Below are positions 18,486-27,912 of a stretch of DNA of 64,000 nucleotides, one piece after another. How positions within the stretch are numbered: position 1 is the first letter of the stretch; every line of letters starts with the position of its first letter. The notes under the pieces were generated by a model. The model made no database searches and was not told the origin of the DNA. It saw only the letters and a list, made by a program, of their open reading frames with translations. The stretch is from Pontibacter lucknowensis (GTDB lineage Bacteria > Bacteroidota > Bacteroidia > Cytophagales > Hymenobacteraceae). The position numbers and the translations under genes are program-made. Location of the stretch: assembly GCF_900156415.1 (NCBI RefSeq), contig NZ_FTNM01000003.1:459470-523469 (forward strand), given 5' to 3'.

Positions 18486-21205
18486 GCGTTTGAGGATGTT
18501 AAAAGTGCAACCGGGAAAGTCTTGAAAATCTCGGCCAAAGGTATAGACTGCTTTGCCTGCACCTGCTGTCCGCCAAAAAGCTGCTGCCAGTTTTGCGGCG
18601 CTTCGGCAGGAAGTTCCACCATCGTGTCACCCCACACCTGTTCGCCCAGTGGCAGTTCCTTTTCTGAGATGATGCTCGTGAGCAGACGCGGCACCACCAC
18701 AATGCACCAGTTCTCTTCGTGGTGGCGGGCGAAGGCCATGGCATGGCGGCTGTGCTGGCCCTTTAATTTTAGCGGGATATAATCGCCCTCGTCGAAAAGT
18801 GATTTCAGCTCTTTGCGCAGGTGGAGTACCTGGTGCAGCAGGTATAGCTTCACGCGGGCATCGGTGGGGGAGGAGAGCAGCTCCTGCTGCAGCTCATCAC
18901 CGTTTTCGTTGTGCTTTATTTCCTGCAAAAATTGCTGTCGTTGCTCGTAATCCACAGGGCGGCGGTTGTCCGGATCTACCAGGCTGAAGTCCCAGAGTTC
19001 GCAGCCCTGGTATACATCGGGCACGCCCGGACAGGTGGTTTTGAGGAGCGTCTGGCACAAGGAGTACAACCAGCCAAAATGAGCCGCCTTCTGGAAAAAG
19101 GGCTTGAAAGAAGCCATGAAGTCCTTGTCTTCCTGCAGCAGTTGCTGCACCAGATTTTTGACCGATGTTTCATAGGCTTCATTTGGCTCCGACCAGTTGG
19201 TGTTGATCTTGGCCTCCCGGAAAGCCTTCACGAGGTACTCCTGAACCCGTTCCACCAAGGTATCGTCCACCTTGCCGTCGATCGGCATCACGCCCAGCAG
19301 GGTTTGCAGGATGAAGTAGAGGTCGTTTGCTGTCGGTCTGTCGGATTTGCTATGCTTCCGTGCCAGTTGCATCCAATCCTGCGCATTTTTCTCCCACTCT
19401 TCCGGCAGCTCACTCAGCACCTGCAGGCGCATACGGGAGCCTTCGCCGCGTTTAGTATCGTGCGTGGCCGTGGCGTTGATGGAGTGCGGATAGGTTTGCA
19501 TGCGGTATTGCATGCGCTCATGGAAATCACGGCGGTCGAGATTGAACACATCCGGACTGTTTCCCACTTCGTTGAGCGCCAGCAGGCGGTTGTAGTTGTA
19601 GAAGGTGGTGTCTTCCACACCCTTCGCTGCCAGCGGACCTGTAAACTGCTGACTGCGCATCACGAAGTATAGCTTTTCTCGCTTTAGTTCTTCGCTGTCC
19701 TGCTCACCTGACTCAAACAAGGTGCGCAGGTGTTCCAGCTCGGTTTTGACCTCAGGTGCTTTTTCATGGGCAATGGCTAAAGCTTTGCCCACCACTTCCA
19801 TGGCCCCGGACGGCAGCGGGAAGGTATGGCCGTATATGCGGTATACCGGGAAGGAGGCCAGCAGTGTAGCCAGGGCATGATGCCAGTTTTTATCTTCTGA
19901 CGAAGCAGGTATAAGTTCACAATCACGCAGCAGACGCATCAGGTTTTGCAGTTCGCCCTGCATGTAGTTTTCGAGTATCAGCAGCTTCTTTTCGTACACC
20001 AGCTTTTCGTAGTCGAGAGGGGCGTCGGGCACCAGACGGTGGTAGATGTCGGTAAGCTTTTTCTCACCCTCAGCGTCGGTATAGAGGTTACTCACCCAGG
20101 CCAAAAAATCGTAGCCGCTGTTGCCTTCTATTGGCCAGTAGTCGGGCATGTTTTCTTCCCCTTCCAGAATTTTCTCCACCACCAGGTATACCTGTTCGCC
20201 TGCCAGTTCGCGAAGTCGCTCCAGGTAGGTATCCGGGTCAAAAAGGCCATCGACATGATCTACCCGCAGCCCCTGCACCAGTTGCCGCATGCAGAGCTCC
20301 TTGATAAACTGATGGTAATGATGAAACACCTCCTCCCGCTCCATGGCCGTGCAGATCAGGTCGTTGACCGTGAAGAAGCGGCGGTAGTTGATACGCTTCT
20401 CTGTTTCCTGCCAGTGACTCAGAATATAATATTGCTGCCGGAGCAGTTCCTGAAGGGCTGTCTTGTCCTCGTTTATACCTCGTAGTACATCGGCTATACC
20501 TTGCTTTACTGCAGAATGATCTTGTGCAATCTGGTAGAGAGCCTGTTTCGCCTGCTCCCAATCGTTAGGCTCCAGCCTGTCGTGCGACATTAATTGCTCC
20601 AGCTTTTGCACCTGCTCCGTTAGTGCTGCGCTGGCTTCTGAAGAATTGAGCTTTTCGGCTACGCGCTCCAGCAGGAAGGTATAGCTGTCGATGCTGATTG
20701 GGTAAATATTGTCGAAGTAGTGTAGCCGGAAACCCTGTTCATCGAAACTGAGCTTAAGCTGCCCCTGCTTGACCACTTCCTGCAGAGGCTCTCCCAGGAA
20801 GGGTACCATTAGTTGGCCCTTAAAGTCAGGATGGTTGAAGTTGACATCGAAGAAGGTATAGAAGCGCGACTTCTGGCCTTTTTCCAGCACGTCCATCAGC
20901 CAGGCATTGTTCGGGTGAAAGGCCATGTGGTTTGGCACGATGTCCTGCAACCAGCCCATGCCATGTGCTTTCAGTTCGTCTGCTATCGCCTGTAATTCTT
21001 CCATGGTGCCCACATCGGGGTTGAGCTGGTGCGGATCCGTCACGTCATAGCCGTGCTCACTGCCGGGACGGGCCGTGAAAAAAGGCGCAGCATAGATGGT
21101 GCTGATGCCCAGGTCCCGCAGGTAGGGGAGTATATTTTTCAGGTCCTTCAGTTTAAACTTCGGAGACAGTTGTAGTCTGTATGTAGAGGAAGGTATGTAT
21201 ACCAT
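18482..21205 (-). CDS. treY: Malto-oligosyltrehalose synthase (GH13_26)
   Basis: 907 aa. The N-terminal STYRLQLSPKFKLKDLKNIL and the barrel blocks TIYAAPFF, SEHGYDVTDPHQLNPDVG, GWLQDIVPNHMAF, LVQGLRVDHVDGLFDP (nucleophile region), YLVVEKILEGEE (acid) and the late FNRATHDTKRGE-like segment (TATHDTKRGEGSRMR) are characteristic of TreY. It converts the reducing end of a maltodextrin into a trehalosyl unit, the substrate of TreZ. Starts 65 nt after the GH57 gene and overlaps malQ. Confidence 0.96.
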   Translation of the reverse strand: MVYIPSSTYRLQLSPKFKLKDLKNILPYLRDLGISTIYAAPFFTARPGSEHGYDVTDPHQLNPDVGTMEELQAIADELKAHGMGWLQDIVPNHMAFHPNNAWLMDVLEKGQKSRFYTFFDVNFNHPDFKGQLMVPFLGEPLQEVVKQGQLKLSFDEQGFRLHYFDNIYPISIDSYTFLLERVAEKLNSSEASAALTEQVQKLEQLMSHDRLEPNDWEQAKQALYQIAQDHSAVKQGIADVLRGINEDKTALQELLRQQYYILSHWQETEKRINYRRFFTVNDLICTAMEREEVFHHYHQFIKELCMRQLVQGLRVDHVDGLFDPDTYLERLRELAGEQVYLVVEKILEGEENMPDYWPIEGNSGYDFLAWVSNLYTDAEGEKKLTDIYHRLVPDAPLDYEKLVYEKKLLILENYMQGELQNLMRLLRDCELIPASSEDKNWHHALATLLASFPVYRIYGHTFPLPSGAMEVVGKALAIAHEKAPEVKTELEHLRTLFESGEQDSEELKREKLYFVMRSQQFTGPLAAKGVEDTTFYNYNRLLALNEVGNSPDVFNLDRRDFHERMQYRMQTYPHSINATATHDTKRGEGSRMRLQVLSELPEEWEKNAQDWMQLARKHSKSDRPTANDLYFILQTLLGVMPIDGKVDDTLVERVQEYLVKAFREAKINTNWSEPNEAYETSVKNLVQQLLQEDKDFMASFKPFFQKAAHFGWLYSLCQTLLKTTCPGVPDVYQGCELWDFSLVDPDNRRPVDYEQRQQFLQEIKHNENGDELQQELLSSPTDARVKLYLLHQVLHLRKELKSLFDEGDYIPLKLKGQHSRHAMAFARHHEENWCIVVVPRLLTSIISEKELPLGEQVWGDTMVELPAEAPQNWQQLFGGQQVQAKQSIPLAEIFKTFPVALLTSSNA

Positions 21206-21270
21206 GTTGTTTTCTTTTTAGCTGTATAAGGAAAGGTGGCTTAGTGGGCAAAGTCTGCGAGATGTCAGCT

Positions 21271-23703
21271 TCATATTTTCAGATTCAGGCTATTATACAA
21301 CTCTTCGAACTGCTTGCACCAGGCATCGGCTTTTTCGTTTTTTTCATTTTTTTCATCCTGCTTTTTGCGGTTCGTCTCATAGGTACTTTGTCGCATCCTG
21401 AAAGCGATGTTCTGCGACTGCCAATACTCCGGCTGCAGACTGGAGCCGTTGATGACCGTCAGGAGTTCGATCAGATATTGCATGTGTTCCGTGTCATCGG
21501 GATTTTCCTCCAGGTAGTGCATCGCTTCTTCTACATGGATAGTCGCCGCATAATTCACCGCTTCTTCATCCAGTTTCACGCCCATGCGATCGACTTCTTT
21601 CAGGAGTTTGAGCACGGTGTCCACATCCACCCGTTCGGCCATCAGGGCTTCAAGCAGGCGTCCCGATACAATGTAGTCTACCGTGATCTGCAGTGGCCGC
21701 GGCAGGTTCATATCCACGTTTTTGATGGCAGCCATCAACGGATAGTTGTTGTCGTATACCTGCTGAAAATCATGCTCCAAAGCCCGCATGGTTTGCTCCA
21801 GTACTTGGTCCAGAATCTTCTTCTGGTCATCGCGGAAGAGGTGCCAGAAAGAGTAGTTGTGCGACTCGAAGTGCTTGTCAAGTAGCATGATTACTTCTGT
21901 GATATTGCCTTTGTCAAAGGCGGTGCTGAGTTCATGGTGCAGGGTGGCGAAGGCATCGGGGCTTACGAATTTGCGCACGCCCCCGAACAACTGATGATCA
22001 CCAATGTGTAGCACGCCAAACGAAACGTCCACTTCCTCCCAGGTAATGGTGGAGCGTATGAAAGCTTTGCCAATGGCCAGCCGCTGACGTCCCGCCTCTA
22101 GCATTTCATAATATTCGGAAGTGGCCTTGTAGCTGTAGAGTGGTAGCTCTTCCGGGGAGTCGGCAAAGAGCGACGACACGGCATAATGGGCACCAACCCG
22201 CAACAGGTCCAATTGAGTTGGCTGCACTATTTTGTAGTAGGCCTTGGAAGCGTCGCCGTACTCCTTGTTATTGCTCTTAGCTCGTTTCAGGAATTCCACG
22301 AATGTTGTTTCATAGTCGTTGCCGCTCAAGTCCTTTGCCAGTTGCAGGGCTCGTGTCGCGTACAGAATGTCCTGCATCGTTTCGATACCGGTCACCTCGT
22401 CAAAAAACCAGCCGCAGCTGGTGTACATCAGCATGGCGTGGTACTGCATTTCGAGCAGTTTCAGAAACTTGATCTGCTCGCCTTTGCTCAGTTCCCGGTT
22501 AGTCTGTGAATGGATGAAATCATGCACATGGTCCTCGTTCCGGTCCATGATCACCTGGATGTAGTTGTTACGCGTCTGCCACGGATCGGCTCCCAGCTTC
22601 TGCATCTCCTGCTCAAAGAGCGGCTCCAGCTGATCGCGCACCCAGTCGAAGGCTTCCCGCACAGGAGCCCGCCAGGCCTGGTTCCAGTCATCGTGGCCGC
22701 CGGTGTGGCAGCCGCAGTCGCTGCGCCAGCGCTCTACGCCGTGCATGCAGCTCCAGGATGTGTTCTCGATGATTTCAGCTTCGTATTTAGGCGGGTATAG
22801 CTCCAGGTATTCTCCGTAGATCGTGATCTTGGCCAACTCTTCCTGCTCAATGTGGTGCAGGGCGTAGGAGAGGGCCATTTCACCGAAGCGGTGGTGGTGG
22901 CCGTAGGTTTCGCCGTCTGTGGCGATGTGCATGAGCTGCGGATCTTTGCTGTGCTCGTCGAAGGTGGTGGTGAGGCGGTGGGCAAACTTCTCGCCACTCT
23001 CCAACAAGCCTTCAAAAGCGATGGCCTGCGACACGGGCGCGTCATAAAAAAACAACGCAATCGTTCTGCCTGAAGGCAAAGTACAGCGGTAGGGCCGCTT
23101 TGGGTCTATCTTGGCGCCCGTGGCATTGTGCCAGTCTTTCTCGTCTATCTTGCGGTAGCGTTTGGCCTGGTAGGGGGAGAGGATCGTGAACTTGATACCA
23201 TGCTCAGCCAGCACTTCCAGCGTGGTCGTGTTTGCAGCGGTTTCCCCCAGCCACATGCCTTCCGGGTCGCGACCAAATCGCTTCCTGAAATCATAGATTC
23301 CCCAGATCACCTGTGTATGCTGGTCCCGCTCGTTGGCCAGCGGCATGATCATGTGGTTGTATACCTGCCCCAGCGCTGCCCCGTGCCCAGAAAAGCGCTT
23401 CTGACTTTCCTTGTCGGCCTCGAGTATGGACTGGTAAATATCCGGCGCTTTTTTCTCCATCCACTCCAGCAAGGTCGGGCCGAAGTTAAAGCTCATGCGG
23501 GCGTAGTTGTTCATAATGTCCACGATCTGCCCCTTGCCGTTCTGGATGCGCGAAGCCGAGTTGCGGGCATAGCATTCAGCGGTAATGCGCTCGTTCCAGT
23601 CGTGAAATGGGTGCGCCGACTCCTGTAACTCGACCTCGTTAAGCCAGGGGTTTTCACGTGGCGGCTGATAGAAGTGTCCGTGAATGCAGATATACTTGTT
23701 CAT
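21271..23703 (-). CDS. GH57 family glycoside hydrolase with DUF3536
   Basis: 810 aa. It opens with KYICIHGHFYQPPRENPW, the GH57 start motif. MWLGETAANTTTLEVLAEHG holds the probable nucleophile Glu and MHIATDGETYGHHH the catalytic Asp. The C-terminal half (from about residue 290) is the DUF3536 region. GH57 enzymes are retaining alpha-glucanases or branching/transferase enzymes; which activity this one has is unknown. Its place between treZ and treY implies work on alpha-1,4-glucan, perhaps supplying chains for TreY or debranching. The C-terminus (NRKKQDEKNEKNEKADAW) is highly charged. Confidence 0.9.
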   Translation of the reverse strand: MNKYICIHGHFYQPPRENPWLNEVELQESAHPFHDWNERITAECYARNSASRIQNGKGQIVDIMNNYARMSFNFGPTLLEWMEKKAPDIYQSILEADKESQKRFSGHGAALGQVYNHMIMPLANERDQHTQVIWGIYDFRKRFGRDPEGMWLGETAANTTTLEVLAEHGIKFTILSPYQAKRYRKIDEKDWHNATGAKIDPKRPYRCTLPSGRTIALFFYDAPVSQAIAFEGLLESGEKFAHRLTTTFDEHSKDPQLMHIATDGETYGHHHRFGEMALSYALHHIEQEELAKITIYGEYLELYPPKYEAEIIENTSWSCMHGVERWRSDCGCHTGGHDDWNQAWRAPVREAFDWVRDQLEPLFEQEMQKLGADPWQTRNNYIQVIMDRNEDHVHDFIHSQTNRELSKGEQIKFLKLLEMQYHAMLMYTSCGWFFDEVTGIETMQDILYATRALQLAKDLSGNDYETTFVEFLKRAKSNNKEYGDASKAYYKIVQPTQLDLLRVGAHYAVSSLFADSPEELPLYSYKATSEYYEMLEAGRQRLAIGKAFIRSTITWEEVDVSFGVLHIGDHQLFGGVRKFVSPDAFATLHHELSTAFDKGNITEVIMLLDKHFESHNYSFWHLFRDDQKKILDQVLEQTMRALEHDFQQVYDNNYPLMAAIKNVDMNLPRPLQITVDYIVSGRLLEALMAERVDVDTVLKLLKEVDRMGVKLDEEAVNYAATIHVEEAMHYLEENPDDTEHMQYLIELLTVINGSSLQPEYWQSQNIAFRMRQSTYETNRKKQDEKNEKNEKADAWCKQFEELYNSLNLKI

Positions 23704-23821
23704 AACTTATAGGACAAAGGACTGTTGAATAAAGAAAAATAGACCGGCAGGTATAGAGGGCACTGTACAGGGACAGATTCGCTCTGTTTGAAGGCTATAC
23801 CTGAAATGAGCTAGTTCCTTT

Positions 23822-25666
23822 TCATAGAATGATGTTGCTTTGGAATACGGTGACGGAAGCTGCTGGCAGTTCTATTTCCTGACCCGCACTAAGCTCCTTT
23901 GGTAGATCTTTACCTGCCCCGCCATACCTGCTTTCATCAGAACCCAGCACCAGTTTCCATGAGGCCCCCACCTCTTTAACAACGCTTGTTTTTTGCGGTT
24001 GATTATTTATGTTAAATAAAGCGTAGAGGTACGGACTTTCACCGGAGTGGATGAGGTGTAGCACTTGGGTATGGCTGTCGGCTGAAACATGCAGTCTGGT
24101 TTTGTCAGGGCGGGCAAGGGCAGGGGCGGACTTACGGAGCTGAATAAGCGCCTTGTAGAAGTCCCGCAGCTGGCGGTGCTTTTCGCTGTACTCGTAGCTA
24201 CGCTGCAGTTTCGATTGATTAAAGGTTTCTTCTGACTGTGGATCCGGTGCTTCGCCTTGCCAGGCAAAAGAAGAGAATTCCTCTTTACGGCCTTTGCGCA
24301 CGGCCTCTACCAGGTCTTTATCGGAGTGACTCACAAAGTACAGGAAAGGATTTTCCTCACCATATTCTTCACCCATGAATAGCATGGGGGTGAAAGGGGA
24401 GAGCAGCACCAAGCCTGCTGCCACCTTAAGCATGTCGTAGGGGATCAGCTTCGTCAGACGCTCCCCCAGCATGCGGTTGCCTACCTGGTCGTGGTTCTGA
24501 GAGCAGACCACGAACTGACGGGCGGGGTTTGCGGTGGGATCGCTGCCAAAAGTCCGCTTGCGGTGTTCAGAGTAGAGTCCGTCATACACGAAACCATGTT
24601 GCAAAACTTTCTGCAACTGCTCCAGCTTTCCGAAATCGCTGTAGTAACCAGAGTCTTCTCCCGTGAGCAAAGCATGCACGGCATGGTGAAAATCATCGCT
24701 CCACTGCGCCGCTAGTCCAAAGCCGCCTTTTTCTCTCGGGTTGATGAGGCGCACGTCGTTCAGGTCGCTTTCCGCAATCAGGATGAAGTGCCGGTTAAGT
24801 TGCTTTTCCAGGTGCTCTACCTGCTCCTGCAAATCCTGCAATAAGTGCTTCGCGCCTGTATCCAGGATGGCGTGCACGGCATCGAGGCGCAGGGCATCGA
24901 TATGATAATCACGCAGCCACAGCAGGGCGTTCTGCATAAAGAAGTTGCGCACATGGTCGCTGTGCGCATCATCGAAATTGAGCGCCTTGCCCCAGGGCGT
25001 GTTATACTTGTCAGTGAAGTATGGGCCGAACTCATTGAGGTAATTACCTTCCGGACCAAGGTGATTGTACACCACATCCAACACCACAGCTATACCTGCA
25101 GCATGGCAGGCGTCTACCAGTTTTTTCAGGCCTTCCGGTCCGCCATAGCTCTCCTGCACCGCCGAAGGGTATACACCATCGTAGCCCCAGTTCCGACCTC
25201 CCGGAAAAGCCGCCACAGGCATGATTTCAATCGCCGTTATACCTAAGTCCACCAACTCAGGCAGCTTGTCGATCACCCCCTGAAAAGTCCCTTCTTCGGA
25301 GAAGGTACCGACGTGCAGTTCGTACACAATGTACTGCTCCAGCGGCAGCGGTTTCCAGTTTTTGTCGGTCCACCCGAAGGAAGTATGATCCACCACGGCT
25401 GAGGGTTCGTGCACGCCGTCAGGCTGAAAATGTGAGGCAGGGTCGGGTCGCTCCACCTCTTCGTCAAGCTGGAAGGTATAGCGTGCGCCGGGACCGGTCT
25501 CTTCGCTCAGGGCGGTCCAGTAACCGAAGGCTTCGCGCTGCAGTGGTATTATGTTATCGTTATCTTTTAACACCACATCCACCTGCGCGGCGGCCGGGGC
25601 CCAAACTGTAAACAAGGTACCCTTGCCTGGGGTATAATGTGCTCCAATCTCTCGTGTTATGCTCAT
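23822..25666 (-). CDS. treZ: Malto-oligosyltrehalose trehalohydrolase (GH13_10)
   Basis: 614 aa. N-terminal CBM48-like domain (YTPGKGTLFTVWAPAAAQVDV), then the barrel with YELHVGTFSEEGTF, AFPGGRNWGYDGVYPSAVQ, VVLDVVYNHLGPEGNYL, DALRLDAVHAI (nucleophile Asp), FILIAESDLND (acid Glu) and VVCSQNHDQVGNR. All are TreZ hallmarks. It releases trehalose from the end made by TreY. It is the first gene of the minus operon and is divergent from glgE across about 210 nt, which must hold both promoters. Confidence 0.97.
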   Translation of the reverse strand: MSITREIGAHYTPGKGTLFTVWAPAAAQVDVVLKDNDNIIPLQREAFGYWTALSEETGPGARYTFQLDEEVERPDPASHFQPDGVHEPSAVVDHTSFGWTDKNWKPLPLEQYIVYELHVGTFSEEGTFQGVIDKLPELVDLGITAIEIMPVAAFPGGRNWGYDGVYPSAVQESYGGPEGLKKLVDACHAAGIAVVLDVVYNHLGPEGNYLNEFGPYFTDKYNTPWGKALNFDDAHSDHVRNFFMQNALLWLRDYHIDALRLDAVHAILDTGAKHLLQDLQEQVEHLEKQLNRHFILIAESDLNDVRLINPREKGGFGLAAQWSDDFHHAVHALLTGEDSGYYSDFGKLEQLQKVLQHGFVYDGLYSEHRKRTFGSDPTANPARQFVVCSQNHDQVGNRMLGERLTKLIPYDMLKVAAGLVLLSPFTPMLFMGEEYGEENPFLYFVSHSDKDLVEAVRKGRKEEFSSFAWQGEAPDPQSEETFNQSKLQRSYEYSEKHRQLRDFYKALIQLRKSAPALARPDKTRLHVSADSHTQVLHLIHSGESPYLYALFNINNQPQKTSVVKEVGASWKLVLGSDESRYGGAGKDLPKELSAGQEIELPAASVTVFQSNIIL

Positions 25667-25875
25667 ATAGTATCCTTTTACGCCTGATTTCTAACTGGCA
25701 TATACGGCATTAGGTTGTTCTTTTTTGGGCAATTGAATCTTTTATGATTCCAAAGTTGTCCTCTGCACCGCTTAACATAGGCTACAGGTGCTCTGCTGCA
25801 GACTCACCCGAAACCTATTGCGCGCGCATGCAGTACCTATTAGCTATTCTACATCAAATCAGGAAAAAAGCATAC

Positions 25876-27897
25876 ATGGAAGCATTGGAAGGAACCAAAA
25901 GGGTTGTCATCGAGAACGTGAAACCGCAGGTAAACTGTGGGCAGTATCCAATCAAGCGCACTGTGGGAGAAGAGGTCGAAGTGACGGCAGATGTGTTTGG
26001 AGACGGCCATGACGAGGTAAAAGCTGTATTGCTCTACCGGCATTCCAAAAAGAAAAAGTGGAACGAGGTGCCGATGCAGTTCCTGGGCAACGACCGCTGG
26101 CAAGTGACTTTCACCCCCGACAGCATGGGCACTTTTGAGTATACGCTACAGGGCTGGGTGGACCACTTCTATACCTGGCAGAAGGGGCTCAAAAAGAAAT
26201 TTGAAGCGAACCAGGATATCACGGTGGAGTTGCAGATCGGGGCGCAATTGCTCCAGGAATCTGCCGCTACCGCCAAGCCCGGTCAGCAGAAGCGACTCTA
26301 CAAATGGGCCGAGCAACTCAACAAACCTGGCTCCATAGCCGATGCCGTGACACTAGCCACCGGCGAAGACGTGTCGGACCTGATGCACGCCTGCTGCGAT
26401 CGCCAGAATGTAACGACTTACCACAAAATACTGACCGTGGAAGTAGAGCGGCAGAAGGCGCTTTTCAGCACCTGGTACGAATTCTTCCCCCGTTCCGCAG
26501 CACAAGAGGCAGGCCGCCACGGCACCTTCCAGGACTGCGAGCGCCTGCTGCCCCGCATCGCCGAAATGGGCTTCGACACGATCTATCTTCCGCCGATCCA
26601 CCCGATCGGCAATGCTTTCCGCAAGGGCAAAAACAACTCAGTGACCTCTGAGCCTGGAGAGCCTGGTTCTCCCTGGGCGATAGGTGCTGAGTCAGGTGGG
26701 CACAAGTCCATCCTGCCGGAGCTGGGCAGCCTGGATGAGTTCAGAAGTTTTGTGCAAGCTGCACGGGAGCACGGCATTGAAGTGGCGCTGGACTTTGCTA
26801 TTCAGTGCTCACCGGATCATCCTTATGTAAAGGAGCATCCGCAATGGTTTAAATGGCGACCGGATGGCACGGTGCAGTACGCCGAGAACCCACCAAAAAA
26901 ATACCAGGACGTGCTGCCCGTTAATTTCGAAACCGAAGACTGGCAGAACCTGTGGCGCGAACTCAAAAGTATCGTCATCCATTGGATCGAGCAGGGAGTT
27001 TACGTTTTCCGCGTAGACAACCCGCACACCAAACCTTTCGCGTTTTGGGAATGGATGATCCGGGAAGTGCGCCAGCAGTACCCGCAGGTGATCTTCCTGG
27101 CCGAGGCCTTCACCCGTCCGCGGGTGATGGAGCGTCTCGGTAAGATCGGTTTCACGCAGTCCTATACCTACTTCACTTGGCGCAACACAGCTGCCGAGAT
27201 AAAAGAGTACATGCGCGAGCTCACCCAAACCGAGATGCGCGACTTCTACCGTCCAAACTTCTGGCCCAACACCCCGGACATCCTGCCACATGAACTGCAG
27301 TCGGGCGGTGAGCCTGCGCACATTACCCGTGTGGTGCTGGCGGCTACCCTGTCCTCAAACTATGGAATGTACGGACCAGTTTATGAGTTCGGCATCAACA
27401 CGCCGGTGCAGGGCAAGGAAGAGTACTGGGACTCCGAGAAGTACGAGATCATGCACTGGGACTGGGGCCGCCTGACAAAAATAAGAGAAGTCATCACCAA
27501 GATAAACAAGATACGCCAGGTCAACCCGGCACTGCAAACCACCTGGAACATTGCCTTCGGCGATACCGACAATCCGCAGATCCTTTGCTATGCCAAGTGG
27601 GACAGCAGCTACCGCAACAAAATGCTGATGGTCGTGAACCTGGACCCGCACCATACGCAGGCCGGTTGGGTGCAGGTGCCGCTGCACGTACTAAAAATGG
27701 ACAGCAACCAGCAATACATGGTGCACGACCTGATGACCGAACACAAATATACCTGGAACAGCGAGTGGAATTATGTGGAGCTCCGTCCGCACGAAATGCC
27801 TGTGCACGTCTTCCGCATCGAATCCGCTACCCCGGGCATGGGCCACGACAGTCTGGATGATACCTGGCTGCCCGACGACCACAGCAAACACGAATAA
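25876..27897 (+). CDS. glgE: Alpha-1,4-glucan:maltose-1-phosphate maltosyltransferase
   Basis: 673 aa from ATG 25876, preceded by AGGAAAAAAG; the frame is open 44 codons further up but that part has no family similarity. N-terminal beta domain (KRVVIENVKPQVNCGQYPIK, VEVTADVFGDGHD) then the GH13_3 barrel: YLPPIHPIGNAFRKGKNN, VALDFAIQCSPDHPYV, VYVFRVDNPHTKP (nucleophile Asp), VIFLAEAFTRP (acid Glu), WPNTPDILP. GlgE extends glucan with maltosyl units from maltose-1-phosphate. The partners TreS-maltokinase and GlgB follow directly, giving the complete GlgE pathway. Confidence 0.96.
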   Translation: MEALEGTKRVVIENVKPQVNCGQYPIKRTVGEEVEVTADVFGDGHDEVKAVLLYRHSKKKKWNEVPMQFLGNDRWQVTFTPDSMGTFEYTLQGWVDHFYTWQKGLKKKFEANQDITVELQIGAQLLQESAATAKPGQQKRLYKWAEQLNKPGSIADAVTLATGEDVSDLMHACCDRQNVTTYHKILTVEVERQKALFSTWYEFFPRSAAQEAGRHGTFQDCERLLPRIAEMGFDTIYLPPIHPIGNAFRKGKNNSVTSEPGEPGSPWAIGAESGGHKSILPELGSLDEFRSFVQAAREHGIEVALDFAIQCSPDHPYVKEHPQWFKWRPDGTVQYAENPPKKYQDVLPVNFETEDWQNLWRELKSIVIHWIEQGVYVFRVDNPHTKPFAFWEWMIREVRQQYPQVIFLAEAFTRPRVMERLGKIGFTQSYTYFTWRNTAAEIKEYMRELTQTEMRDFYRPNFWPNTPDILPHELQSGGEPAHITRVVLAATLSSNYGMYGPVYEFGINTPVQGKEEYWDSEKYEIMHWDWGRLTKIREVITKINKIRQVNPALQTTWNIAFGDTDNPQILCYAKWDSSYRNKMLMVVNLDPHHTQAGWVQVPLHVLKMDSNQQYMVHDLMTEHKYTWNSEWNYVELRPHEMPVHVFRIESATPGMGHDSLDDTWLPDDHSKHE

Positions 27898-27912
27898 AAC
27901 CGAAAAAACTAT

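Noticed and set aside
25744..25875. Upstream extension of glgE by 44 codons
   Set aside because: The added residues lack family similarity; ATG 25876 has a purine-rich ribosome site and gives the normal GlgE start.
25667..25875. TATACC/GGTATA motifs near trehalose genes as a sugar-specific operator
   Set aside because: The same motif is spread through the whole window, including inside unrelated genes, so it is not specific to this regulon.
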